64,000 nucleotides of DNA, from NCBI GenBank assembly GCA_016720635.1, contig JADKKF010000013.1:86984-150983 (forward strand). The letters are read 5' to 3'. Under the pieces are notes generated by a model, which saw only the letters and a program-made list of their open reading frames with translations, was not told where the DNA came from and did no database searches. Positions 1-8,201 of this stretch are shown here, piece by piece; positions within the stretch are counted from its first letter, which is position 1; each line of letters starts with the position of its first letter. Origin of the DNA: Saprospiraceae bacterium (GTDB lineage: Bacteria; Bacteroidota; Bacteroidia; Chitinophagales; Saprospiraceae). The position numbers and the translations under genes are program-made.

Positions 1-218
1 CCTAGGCCTAAATTTTTTTGGTTCACGACATAAGAGATTCTAGAATCCAACTTTGATAATCCTTCGATATAAGATATAGCTTCAAAATTACCTGGATTGT
101 CGATAGTGACCAATAATTCCCAGCTTTGATAAGTTTGGTTTAATACAGAATTAATTGATCTCTCTAATAATTGCACAGGTTCCTTATAAATTGACATGAT
201 TGCACTAACTCTCATCAT
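1..218 (-). CDS. Glycosyltransferase family 2, N-terminal part (truncated by window edge)
   Basis: The minus-strand reading frame opens with two ATGs at 218 and 215 and runs off the left edge. The visible 72 residues begin MMRVSAIMSIYKEP and continue with INSVLNQTYQSWELLVTID. This is the usual start of a GT-A fold family 2 glycosyltransferase: a beta strand, then the S(V/I)LxQTYxxWEL segment and the nucleotide-binding acidic residue. An AGGAGG lies about 16 bases upstream of the start, further than a normal Shine-Dalgarno. It would transfer a sugar from an NDP-sugar in surface-polysaccharide synthesis, which fits the gene cluster to its right. The acceptor and sugar cannot be told because the C-terminal two thirds are outside the window. 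Confidence 0.8.
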   Translation of the reverse strand, partial: MMRVSAIMSIYKEPVQLLERSINSVLNQTYQSWELLVTIDNPGNFEAISYIEGLSKLDSRISYVVNQKNLGL

Positions 219-355
219 ATACAATTTATTAAACCCTCCTTGACTTGTGTCGTTAAAATATAAGCTATTAATAAAATTTGCCTAATATACTGTGTTTTGA
301 TATCAATATCCATGTGAATTTAATGGTATCATTCCGTGAAGAAATCTAAAAAAAA

Positions 356-1537
356 TTATGCCCAACTTAGCAAATTGGTTTGCTTATTCTCAAGGTCAAT
401 TTTAGACAATAAGGTCGAATTTTTATTTATTGCTTTCTTGATTGCATAATTTACCTGTTGGGAACTATACTTATTTTGTATCATTTTAATAAATTCTAAA
501 GTGTCCTCTATTGAGTATTTTTTAATTGATTTTCTAATTAAATATTGCAGTCCATAAAAACTATCTGCTCTAGACGAAATAGAATAAAGATAAAACATAG
601 AAACATCTTTTACTTTCTCCAATCTTTGAGCCCACAATGCCAACATAAAAGAAAGTTTTTCCTTTTCATGTTCTTGCAAATTCCAACTTTGAATTAATTC
701 TGTAGATTCTATATACAATTCCAAATAACTTTTACTCGAATTGGCATAAGTAGAATTAATTGTATAAATTTTTCGAAATATTCCAATAAATTTTTTAGTA
801 ATTTCTCTTACATTATAATCATATTCAACAGGTTCAACTCTATCTAACTCATCTAATAACAATGTTCTTTCATGATACACTGGAACATTTGTAAATCTAA
901 AAACTAAGGCACTTGTAATTCCTGAAGTTTTATTTAACAATCCAGAATGATCTGTATATCCGTTCCATGCAAAATACTCACCAATCTTAATATCTGGGGT
1001 TCGATTATATTTAGTGGGCGATAAAATTAAATCTAGTGGCTTAAATCTATATCTTAGATGTCTAAGATAAAAGTTCTCTTTTTTTAAATGAGATTTTTCA
1101 ACTATTAATATTGGCTTGTCATAATAATCATTTAATGGTACCCAGGCTGTAAAAAATATGGGAATGTCATCGTATGCGTCCTTGTGTTTAGGCCCTGCCT
1201 CTGAAGTATCTTTGGGGAAATGGATAATGGGATAAGGTAATGTGTAATACATTGATTTTTTGTCAAAATTAACTATTTCATTAAAATGCTTACTAACGGC
1301 TTGACCTAGAAGGATACTGTTTTTTTCAAATCTAAGTAAAGACCTTACTATAGCTTTGCTCAATTCAATCTCTTCTAATTTGCTTTTATCAAATTCATCA
1401 AAATCAACTTTATACTCACTTTTTACCTCTTCGATTACTGTACAAAAAAATTCATTTTTTCGACAAACTAATGCATCCATTAATTTAGAATCTAAACCAT
1501 GTTTTTGTGATAACCATCCTTTCTCATCTATTTCCAT
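356..1537 (-). CDS. Putative 2OG-Fe(II) oxygenase (PhyH-like) in glycan cluster
   Basis: A protein of 393 residues. Residues about 105-215 carry a pattern expected of a 2-oxoglutarate/Fe(II) dioxygenase jelly roll: H118-x-D120 in GPKHKDAYDD, a distal H197 in NGYTDHSG, and R214 in LVFRF as a candidate 2OG-binding arginine. The segment FFTAWVPLND resembles the strand found in phytanoyl-CoA-dioxygenase-like proteins. No signal peptide or membrane segment is seen. The C-terminal 170 residues are helical and unrecognised. It lies in the same direction as the polysaccharide genes and 208 bp downstream of the membrane protein gene, so it may modify a sugar or lipid-linked intermediate. The family is inferred from motifs only; a DUF of unknown function is the alternative. 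Confidence 0.5.
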   Translation of the reverse strand: MEIDEKGWLSQKHGLDSKLMDALVCRKNEFFCTVIEEVKSEYKVDFDEFDKSKLEEIELSKAIVRSLLRFEKNSILLGQAVSKHFNEIVNFDKKSMYYTLPYPIIHFPKDTSEAGPKHKDAYDDIPIFFTAWVPLNDYYDKPILIVEKSHLKKENFYLRHLRYRFKPLDLILSPTKYNRTPDIKIGEYFAWNGYTDHSGLLNKTSGITSALVFRFTNVPVYHERTLLLDELDRVEPVEYDYNVREITKKFIGIFRKIYTINSTYANSSKSYLELYIESTELIQSWNLQEHEKEKLSFMLALWAQRLEKVKDVSMFYLYSISSRADSFYGLQYLIRKSIKKYSIEDTLEFIKMIQNKYSSQQVNYAIKKAINKNSTLLSKIDLENKQTNLLSWA

Positions 1538-1745
1538 TTTTCCATTATTTAAAGTATAATTGTAAAATTAAATCCTTTTCATTTATCTTAGCAAATTTAG
1601 AAAGAAATAAACAAAGTTAAGAAAGATTTTAACAAGGCTTATTCTTTATCTGACCAATAAACATAATATTATCCAATTTTCTAGGTTGTATTTTTGGATG
1701 GCACTTATCTTTGAAATTACTGAACAAAATATTTTAAATTGAATG

Positions 1746-2720
1746 TTATTTTGAATTGGAATACCGAGCTAGCATGATTATAAAGTACGCGCTAATATCT
1801 CCAAGAATTGAAAAAATTCGACATGCAATTAAAACACTTGCTATTTCACCACTAGAATATCCATAGTTTAAAATTAAAGCAGTTGAAATTGATTCTTTAA
1901 CTCCAATTCCTCCTGGTACCCCTGGAGTAAATATCACAGAATATGAGGCTAAAGTCAAACCGCAACTTATATTGATAAAATCAGAATATTTCAATGAAAC
2001 ATTTAAACAATGTGCAATCAAAAAAAATATAACACCATTTATAAAAAAGTTCAATAATGAAAGGTTAATAGTTTTGAATATTAGTTTAGCAAATTTTTTT
2101 GTCAAAAAAAGCGGAAAAACGATTTTTATCTTTGTAAGCCACTCTATAATTAATTCTTTTTTGTAAATAAAAATTATTATACATAATATTCCTACAGAAA
2201 GGATGGCATAAAAGGCCAAATTAAAACCACTCCTAAAACTTAAGTTAAAACTTTTTGGAATCCACCATAATTTGAAAATATAAAAACTTGCTAGTATCAA
2301 AAATGGAACAAATAATGCGCATATAATTTCGAGAATTGAACTTGCAAATAGCTGTGTATTCGTCCAGCCATACTTTTTACCTATTATGTTGCGCCCAGCG
2401 TATTGTAGTACATTCCCCGGTAAATACTTAGCTATGTTGCTTTTTATATAAATATCGCAAGCATCTTTATATCGTATCTTTTTATTGCCAATGAATTCTA
2501 ATAACAATTTCCAGTTACAGGTAGCGATAAACGGTGCAAGTGAATTAGCAAAGACAAAAAATAAGATTAAAAATAAATACTCAAAAGTTGACTTGTCCGG
2601 AAATGATATGGCTGTGCTCTTCAATATCGAATAAATATACCAAAATGATAGGGCTGTTAAACCAAACCCTAGCCATCTCCCAATATAATTGAGGTATCTT
2701 AAAACTATAGCTTTATCCAA
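1746..2720 (-). CDS. Lysylphosphatidylglycerol synthase TM region / UPF0104-like flippase-type membrane protein
   Basis: A 324-residue polytopic membrane protein with about eight hydrophobic segments. The hallmark GVPGGIGVKE at residues 267-276 matches the P(G/L)PGGxGxxE signature of the LPG-synthase transmembrane family (UPF0104, COG0392). The N-terminal half has NVLQYAGR, which fits the LPGN...AGR region of the family. Members found inside polysaccharide clusters are thought to move or present lipid-linked substrates, but the role is not established. The start overlaps the end of the fucosyltransferase gene by 16 bp, so the two are translationally linked. Confidence 0.75.
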   Translation of the reverse strand: MDKAIVLRYLNYIGRWLGFGLTALSFWYIYSILKSTAISFPDKSTFEYLFLILFFVFANSLAPFIATCNWKLLLEFIGNKKIRYKDACDIYIKSNIAKYLPGNVLQYAGRNIIGKKYGWTNTQLFASSILEIICALFVPFLILASFYIFKLWWIPKSFNLSFRSGFNLAFYAILSVGILCIIIFIYKKELIIEWLTKIKIVFPLFLTKKFAKLIFKTINLSLLNFFINGVIFFLIAHCLNVSLKYSDFINISCGLTLASYSVIFTPGVPGGIGVKESISTALILNYGYSSGEIASVLIACRIFSILGDISAYFIIMLARYSNSK

Positions 2721-3523
2721 GATTCGGGTATTAAATCTGGCTCTAAATAATTTTGCCCCTTAACCCACTTTGCTGGAGTAAAAACAAACTTTGAGGGGTT
2801 TTCATTTAACCAAGCTCCCCACCATGAAAAGGTGCTATTAGCTGTAATATTATGTTTACAATTTGACATCAGAATCATATCGTCATATCCATGAGAAACA
2901 TCATTATGCGTGACAAAAATAGTTGGGACATCAGTCTTAAAATTGTCCATAACCCATTGATTATCATCGGAAAATACAAAAATCTTAATGCTGGGATATT
3001 GGGCTTTAATCAATTCCAAAGCATTATAATAATAATTCAAACTTATAGATTCAAAAAAAGAACTATTCTTTTTACTCAAATAATCTGAACGTCGTACATG
3101 AATAGAGACACTTTCTTCTCGACGCATTTCTTGACAAAGACTTTCACTAACCTTATTGTCAAAAATATAATTTCCTTTAATTTCTTGGACTAACTCGTTC
3201 CTAATTGGTTCAAAATATTTCTCAGAATGCCAATAACCTACAAGGATTGTATTATTCTTAGTAAAATTAATATTTGGGTCAAATGCCATATTTTTTTCTC
3301 TAAAAATATTGAATCCAAATAGATTTATGTACTGCATAAGGGAAGTACATTTAATATCAATTTGAAAATTATGAAGTGCAAAAGGATGAATTTTATATTT
3401 GGGTAAAAGATAAAGCCTTTTTTCAATGTACAAGTCACAACCAAGCCTTTTGGCTTGATATCGTGCAGCGGCATATTGAAATAATTGATTACCTAATCCA
3501 CCTAAGATGACACTAACAATCAA
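2705..3523 (-). CDS. Alpha-1,2-fucosyltransferase-like glycosyltransferase, family GT11
   Basis: A 272-residue soluble enzyme. It shows the GT11 landmarks in order: the N-terminal LGGLGNQLFQYAAAR (residues 8-22), GYWHSEKYF (96-104), the GDP-fucose-binding motif HVRRSDYL (142-149), then FSDDNQWV and the C-terminal STFSWWGAWL. In this family the enzyme moves fucose, or a related GDP- or UDP-hexose, in alpha-1,2 linkage to a glycan. It is flanked by FkbM and a flippase-type membrane gene, overlapping the latter by 16 bp and separated from the former by 2 bp. The exact donor is not provable from sequence. Confidence 0.88.
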   Translation of the reverse strand: MIVSVILGGLGNQLFQYAAARYQAKRLGCDLYIEKRLYLLPKYKIHPFALHNFQIDIKCTSLMQYINLFGFNIFREKNMAFDPNINFTKNNTILVGYWHSEKYFEPIRNELVQEIKGNYIFDNKVSESLCQEMRREESVSIHVRRSDYLSKKNSSFFESISLNYYYNALELIKAQYPSIKIFVFSDDNQWVMDNFKTDVPTIFVTHNDVSHGYDDMILMSNCKHNITANSTFSWWGAWLNENPSKFVFTPAKWVKGQNYLEPDLIPESWIKL

Positions 3524-3525
3524 AG

Positions 3526-4227
3526 TTAATCTTTTTTGTAAACATAAATTTTATTAATTTCCGTTGTATGATGCATCTGATATCGATTTATTTCTAATAA
3601 ATCACTTATTCTTTTATCATTACCTTCAACCATTATCAAAGAAGGTTTATTTTTTAAAAGATTCAAGCTTTGCAAAACCTCCAAATCAAAATTTTCTGTA
3701 TCAATTGAAATAAAATCAATTGTTTTACCATTTAATTCATTATCGATTAATTCTTCAAGCGGTACCACTGGAACAGTTCGAGTTTCTACAAGATGAAACC
3801 CCGCATTCTTATATTCTTCCATTTGTACTTTTGAAAAGGTTGATAATGTATCTGGAAAAAATATATAAAACAACAAATCACTTTTTTCCAGAGCTACCCC
3901 CATATTGATGTTTTTATCTTTGGGCCTTGCTACTAAAAATTTTTCTATCAAATATGGATTGGGCTCAATATTGACACCTGTCCAACCTTTATCGTAAAAT
4001 CGTTTGGTATTACTAAACCTTACAGGATCATTCGCACCAATATCTATATAAACTCCTGAAGTTTTACCTTTAAAAAATTTGTCAATCACCAAATCCTCGC
4101 CACATTGAGCATAGGAATTATTTAATAAATTTGAGTAGAATCTATACCAAGTTTCTTTCAAACCTGCTTGTATAAAGTGCTTTAATCCATATATTCTATA
4201 TTTTTTAATAATCTCATCAAAATTCAT
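3526..4227 (-). CDS. FkbM family methyltransferase
   Basis: 233 residues. An SAM-binding Rossmann start is visible as GVYIDIGANDP, preceded by the AQCGEDLVIDKFF segment typical of FkbM proteins. It is followed by acidic strand ends in VNIEPNP and the family motif IDFISIDTENFDLEVLQSL. FkbM enzymes O-methylate sugars or polyketides. Here, between a fucosyltransferase and a DUF268 gene, sugar methylation of the surface glycan is the natural inference. The start at 4227 leaves 9 bp to the preceding gene. No signal peptide. Confidence 0.88.
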   Translation of the reverse strand: MNFDEIIKKYRIYGLKHFIQAGLKETWYRFYSNLLNNSYAQCGEDLVIDKFFKGKTSGVYIDIGANDPVRFSNTKRFYDKGWTGVNIEPNPYLIEKFLVARPKDKNINMGVALEKSDLLFYIFFPDTLSTFSKVQMEEYKNAGFHLVETRTVPVVPLEELIDNELNGKTIDFISIDTENFDLEVLQSLNLLKNKPSLIMVEGNDKRISDLLEINRYQMHHTTEINKIYVYKKD

Positions 4228-4236
4228 TTCTATTAT

Positions 4237-4986
4237 TTATTTTTTAAACAAAAAGCACCCACATCCATACTCTTCCAAATCGGCAACAAATTCACTTGCA
4301 TTAATTGTAATTGCACCATCTTCTTCATATTCGTGTATTAACGAAAATTCTACCAAAGTCAAATCCTTGAATAAATTTATTATTTGGTCGTATGAGTATA
4401 TACGCATTCCATTAAACAGTAATTTTTTCTTACCTATGGGTGTCACAAAAATTAAATACCCACCTAGTGCTACAACCCTTTTTAGTTCATTTATCGCTTT
4501 GATATCCCCATCAGGGTCAATAGGATCGCCATACCGTCCTAGACCAATATGCTCGATTGTATGCATACAAGACAAAGAGTGAATAGAATTGGATTCAAAA
4601 TGCAATGAAGTCAAATTAGCACTCTGTGAAGTTAGCCCATCCAAATGAAGATTAGCCGGCCGATAATCATAAAAAGCAACTGGCACAAAAGCTGATACAA
4701 TACTACAAAATGACAAACTCGAAGAAATATCAACATGCTTTGGTGGATTTATTTCCTTCACTTTTCTTGCGGCCCAAGCTGTGTGATATATATAATGCCG
4801 ATCAAATGGAGTAGAGATTGTTTTATCGAAGATAAAAGGCCAAGAATCCCAAAAAGTTAACTCAAACCTTTTAGATTGATCCTTAGATTTGTACTTAAAA
4901 TAGTCTTTTAACACAAAAGGGAAAAATAATACTCGTGAAATTATTCGCCGACAATGTTTTATAAATTTAAATGTTGATTTTTGCAT
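4237..4986 (-). CDS. DUF268 / class I SAM methyltransferase-like protein
   Basis: 249 residues. The middle part shows the DUF268 pattern: FDRHYIYHTAWAARKV, then HVDISSSLSFCSIVSAF, DYRPANLHLDGL, SLSCMHTIEHIGLGRYGD and LKRVVALGGYLIFVTPIG. The HVDISSS strand and the SCMHTIEHIG turn mimic motifs I and IV of class I methyltransferases of the methyltransf_11 type. It probably methylates a saccharide or a lipid-linked glycan, since DUF268 genes are usually found in O-antigen and capsule clusters. Its start codon overlaps the stop of the DUF2304 gene by one base. Confidence 0.75.
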   Translation of the reverse strand: MQKSTFKFIKHCRRIISRVLFFPFVLKDYFKYKSKDQSKRFELTFWDSWPFIFDKTISTPFDRHYIYHTAWAARKVKEINPPKHVDISSSLSFCSIVSAFVPVAFYDYRPANLHLDGLTSQSANLTSLHFESNSIHSLSCMHTIEHIGLGRYGDPIDPDGDIKAINELKRVVALGGYLIFVTPIGKKKLLFNGMRIYSYDQIINLFKDLTLVEFSLIHEYEEDGAITINASEFVADLEEYGCGCFLFKK

Positions 4987-5324
4987 TATTTAATAAATTT
5001 CTCAATTTTATTCATAATTAAAGCATTCTGTTGTGCCAATTCTTTAACCCGTTCTTCCAAACCATTTATTTGCTGTTCTTTTCGAAGCAAAATTAAAATA
5101 ATTGCAAAAAATGTCAATAAAAATAAGGCAGTTGGTTGGTAATATACTCCTAAAAACCTAGCTATGAAATCCAAAAGCCCTGGAAACACCGCAAATACCA
5201 AGACTATCGCTCCAGCAAAAATCCACATAAGACTTTCACGTTCTGAAAATTGCTTGTTCTTAACCTTGATCAGGATATAAACAAGCAAACAAAATCCAAG
5301 TATAATGAAAGCTAACTGATTCAT
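4986..5324 (-). CDS. DUF2304 small membrane protein
   Basis: 112 residues with three hydrophobic helices: an N-terminal helix from residue 5, GAIVLVFAVFPGLLDFIA, and TALFLLTFFAIILILL. A charged coiled tail follows (EQQINGLEERVKELAQQ). The FSERESLMWIFAG loop matches DUF2304. Such proteins are almost always encoded beside a polyprenol-phosphate glycosyltransferase, and that is so here, with a 4-bp overlap (5321-5324). It is likely the membrane anchor or accessory subunit of that enzyme. Confidence 0.75.
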   Translation of the reverse strand: MNQLAFIILGFCLLVYILIKVKNKQFSERESLMWIFAGAIVLVFAVFPGLLDFIARFLGVYYQPTALFLLTFFAIILILLRKEQQINGLEERVKELAQQNALIMNKIEKFIK

Positions 5325-6064
5325 TTTATTGATTTTTGATGGTGAAACATTGACGCCCCATACTGAATGATAATCATAAATATACTATAAAACATATGAA
5401 CCATATAGAATAAAGGGTTCCAAAAACCAGCATGCATGCTTACTCCAAATATCCTCAATTGCATTTTAACTGGCACCTCTCTTACTTTAAATCCTTCCAA
5501 AATCATCTGAATGACCAAATTGGCATCAGGATACCTAGGATAAGCGCCCATTTTTGCATATCTGCTGAAAACTTCCTTCTTCAAAATCTGAAACCCTGAA
5601 GTTGGATCCGTAATTTTTTCTCCACAAATCATATTTATTAAGAGCGTAAAGATCTTCGTCCCGAGGCTTCTTAGCAATCCATGTTTATATCCAGAATTAA
5701 GGATAAATCTCGAACCAATGACGATATCTGCATCATTTTCTGCCTGAGCATTCAATAGTTTTTGTATTTCTGTGGGTATATGTTGACCATCACCATCAAA
5801 TTGAATTACAAAGTCAAAATTGTGCTCAATGGCGTATTTGAATCCAGTCTGAAGAGCCCCACTGTATCCTAAATTAAACGGCAGAGACAAGAAGCAAATT
5901 TTATTTTCCCTTAAAACTTGCTCTGTGTTATCAGTAGAACTATCATTTATTGCCAAAATATCAGCATTCAATCTAGTGGCTCCAATAAATTCAGTTAAAT
6001 CTTCAAATACTTTAACGATATTTAAAGCCTCATTATAACACGGAATAATAATCAGATATCTCAT
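5321..6064 (-). CDS. Dolichyl-phosphate-mannosyltransferase-like GT2 glycosyltransferase
   Basis: 247 residues. The GT-A landmarks are IIPCYNEALNI (residues 6-16), the nucleotide site AINDSSTDNT (38-47), and the metal-binding DGDGQH (90-95). GSRF and DPTSGFQ follow, as in DPM1/GtrB-type enzymes that charge polyprenyl phosphate with a hexose. The C-terminus has one hydrophobic stretch (FYMVHMFYSIFMIIIQ), fewer than GtrB, which makes a partner membrane protein such as the overlapping DUF2304 gene plausible. The charged lipid would feed a GT-C enzyme; the large membrane protein immediately upstream is a candidate. Confidence 0.85.
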   Translation of the reverse strand: MRYLIIIPCYNEALNIVKVFEDLTEFIGATRLNADILAINDSSTDNTEQVLRENKICFLSLPFNLGYSGALQTGFKYAIEHNFDFVIQFDGDGQHIPTEIQKLLNAQAENDADIVIGSRFILNSGYKHGLLRSLGTKIFTLLINMICGEKITDPTSGFQILKKEVFSRYAKMGAYPRYPDANLVIQMILEGFKVREVPVKMQLRIFGVSMHAGFWNPLFYMVHMFYSIFMIIIQYGASMFHHQKSIK

Positions 6065-6071
6065 TCGAGAT

Positions 6072-8093
6072 TTAGTTGGTTATTTCATAAATGGAGGTGA
6101 CACCTTTGCTCAAAAGTTTCATGCACCTAATTTCAGCAGGTTGGGGCTCATAAGTAAACATTACGTATTTTACACCTGTCTTTTTCAACTTATCTGAGCA
6201 AGGGTCAAGGAACAAGGAATAAGTGTCATTGACGACGTTATTCTCATTCAATTTAAAAACCACTGAATCAGTTCCTGTAATATAAGGTGCAACATTTATA
6301 TAACCACCTCGATTATAAATATTGATGTCTTTTTTCTCTGGGTCTAAATGCTTGAAATCATCCAAGTTCGGTGGATTTTTCACTCCATTAAAAATATTTA
6401 CATTTGCCCCGAATAATACCGCAGCATAGCGAACATTTCCAAAAACTATCCATTTCGCATTATTATCAAGATTAGGGATAGATTTTACTTGTGTAATGAC
6501 TGGATGTTTTAGCAAAGGGCGAAGACCCTTCATCAGTGGATTCACTTTGATATTTGGGAAAAGATAAATTAAAACTATACTTGAAAAGATTACATTGCGA
6601 TAAGGTATATCTGCACAAGAAGCAACTAAATACAAGCAGGCAAATAACATTGACATAGACAAAATTTGTCCGGTTGTAAAAAAATTTTTAACCTCTGCAT
6701 TAGTAAATGTTAAAATCATATAAAGAAATACAAATGAAACCACAAATAGGATTGCTTTGTCATATAAATTGTTATTGAAAAAACTTATTTTTATCTTATG
6801 GGACAAAAAAATGACAGTAAAGAGTATATTAGCTATCCCGATTATTGGCAATAATCTGTACGAAGGTATATGATTGAGTAGCGTGGCTTTTGCTATAAAA
6901 TTTGGTAATCCAAAATTCATCCAAACCAACCAAAAAATTAAAAATATAAAAAATACTAAATAAAAATAGTTAATGTTCAGTTTGTTTTTAATGACGGAAA
7001 TAAAATAAAAAATTAATATCGGAAAGAACATTAGAAAACCACTAGCTTCACAGATGTTTAACCATTTTTCAGGATAATGATTATCCGTCATGAAAATACC
7101 TAAATATTCTGAAAATAACTTTGTTAAATCAAAATCCCCACCCAAATTTACACGCTTGCCCGGATAGGAAGTTTCAGTAATTAATTTGGCCGTAGATCTA
7201 ATATCAAAATAATATAACAATATTAGAATTCCAACAAAAAGGGTTGATAGACTTAAAATTAATATTTTTTCTGTTTTTAAGTTATGCCATTTAATTGAAT
7301 CCCAATTTTGGAATAAATATCCAAAAGTGAACAATAGCCCAATATATCCCAATGCAATTGTCCATGGTGGGTACATAATTGTGATAAAAGTGTAAGCTCC
7401 AATTATAAAAAGGAGGCCAAAGACATATATTTCATATTTCTTTTTTGTAAAAATGATTATTAGGAATGAAGAAATTGCCAGCAAAACATAACTCAACATT
7501 TCGCCAAGATTGTTAGACCACCATTGTTGAGCTGAACTCAAAAACAACCAAAATGCACCAAAAAATGAAAGTAAAAAATTACTTTTGGTAAAAATCATAA
7601 AAAATAAAAAAGCAGTAGCAAGTAATCCAAAGATTTTTAGATTCCAATCAAATGAGTATCCCCTCTCAAAATCTAAAAAATGATACCCCCATAATTTAGG
7701 TCGAAATAAATCTCGTATTGAATTTGTTGGTAGAGCTGAACAAATCAAAGCAGCTTTACCTGCCCCCATTGAATAAATTGAATCAGCAAATTTATTTTGA
7801 TAAGAATTATAGAGCATGGGCAACCAAACTTGCCATTCATCTTGTCTTATGCCCCTGGGCTGACCGAAAATTAATTCAGACTTTGGTGGGTTTTTATTAC
7901 TAAAAACAATGTCATGCATTCCAACTGAACTCCCACTAAATTTAAGTGCTACAAAAAGGAAAAAACCAAACGCGAGTAAGCACAAAAATATCTTTGACAT
8001 ACGATTTAAGTGCAGAATATTATCATTCTTTTCAACCACCACTTCTGGTAAGTCTATTTTCTTTTTTGTTATTTTAGTTGATTTAGCGCTCAT
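6072..8093 (-). CDS. Large polytopic membrane protein, GT-C-like architecture, unassigned
   Basis: 673 residues. After a basic N-terminus there are about 12 hydrophobic helices up to residue 510, then a soluble C-terminal domain of about 160 residues. The first loop contains RGIRQDEWQVWLPM, an RxDEW-type motif seen in a family of large uncharacterised Bacteroidota membrane proteins, with acidic residues where GT-C sugar transferases place catalytic ones. It is the first gene of the minus-strand glycan operon, 7 bp ahead of the polyprenol-phosphate glycosyltransferase. A GT-C transferase using that lipid-linked sugar is my inference. I do not recognise a characterised homologue. Confidence 0.55.
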   Translation of the reverse strand: MSAKSTKITKKKIDLPEVVVEKNDNILHLNRMSKIFLCLLAFGFFLFVALKFSGSSVGMHDIVFSNKNPPKSELIFGQPRGIRQDEWQVWLPMLYNSYQNKFADSIYSMGAGKAALICSALPTNSIRDLFRPKLWGYHFLDFERGYSFDWNLKIFGLLATAFLFFMIFTKSNFLLSFFGAFWLFLSSAQQWWSNNLGEMLSYVLLAISSFLIIIFTKKKYEIYVFGLLFIIGAYTFITIMYPPWTIALGYIGLLFTFGYLFQNWDSIKWHNLKTEKILILSLSTLFVGILILLYYFDIRSTAKLITETSYPGKRVNLGGDFDLTKLFSEYLGIFMTDNHYPEKWLNICEASGFLMFFPILIFYFISVIKNKLNINYFYLVFFIFLIFWLVWMNFGLPNFIAKATLLNHIPSYRLLPIIGIANILFTVIFLSHKIKISFFNNNLYDKAILFVVSFVFLYMILTFTNAEVKNFFTTGQILSMSMLFACLYLVASCADIPYRNVIFSSIVLIYLFPNIKVNPLMKGLRPLLKHPVITQVKSIPNLDNNAKWIVFGNVRYAAVLFGANVNIFNGVKNPPNLDDFKHLDPEKKDINIYNRGGYINVAPYITGTDSVVFKLNENNVVNDTYSLFLDPCSDKLKKTGVKYVMFTYEPQPAEIRCMKLLSKGVTSIYEITN

Positions 8094-8125
8094 ATTTTAA
8101 AAAAATTAAAAATAAAATTGCGTAT

Positions 8126-8154
8126 TTTGCAATTCAGAAAATTTTATTATATTG
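8126..8154 (+). promoter_or_regulatory. Candidate Bacteroidota-type promoter for the T9SS surface protein gene
   Basis: TTTG at 8126-8129, an 18-base spacer, then TATATTG at 8148-8154. The -7 box is one T short of the TAnnTTTG consensus. It lies about 48 bases upstream of the ATG at 8202 and inside the divergent region between two operons. Modest support. Confidence 0.35.
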
Positions 8155-8201
8155 CGACGACAAATATACAATTATTCTATTTAGCATTTACCTTATCTAC
8201 G

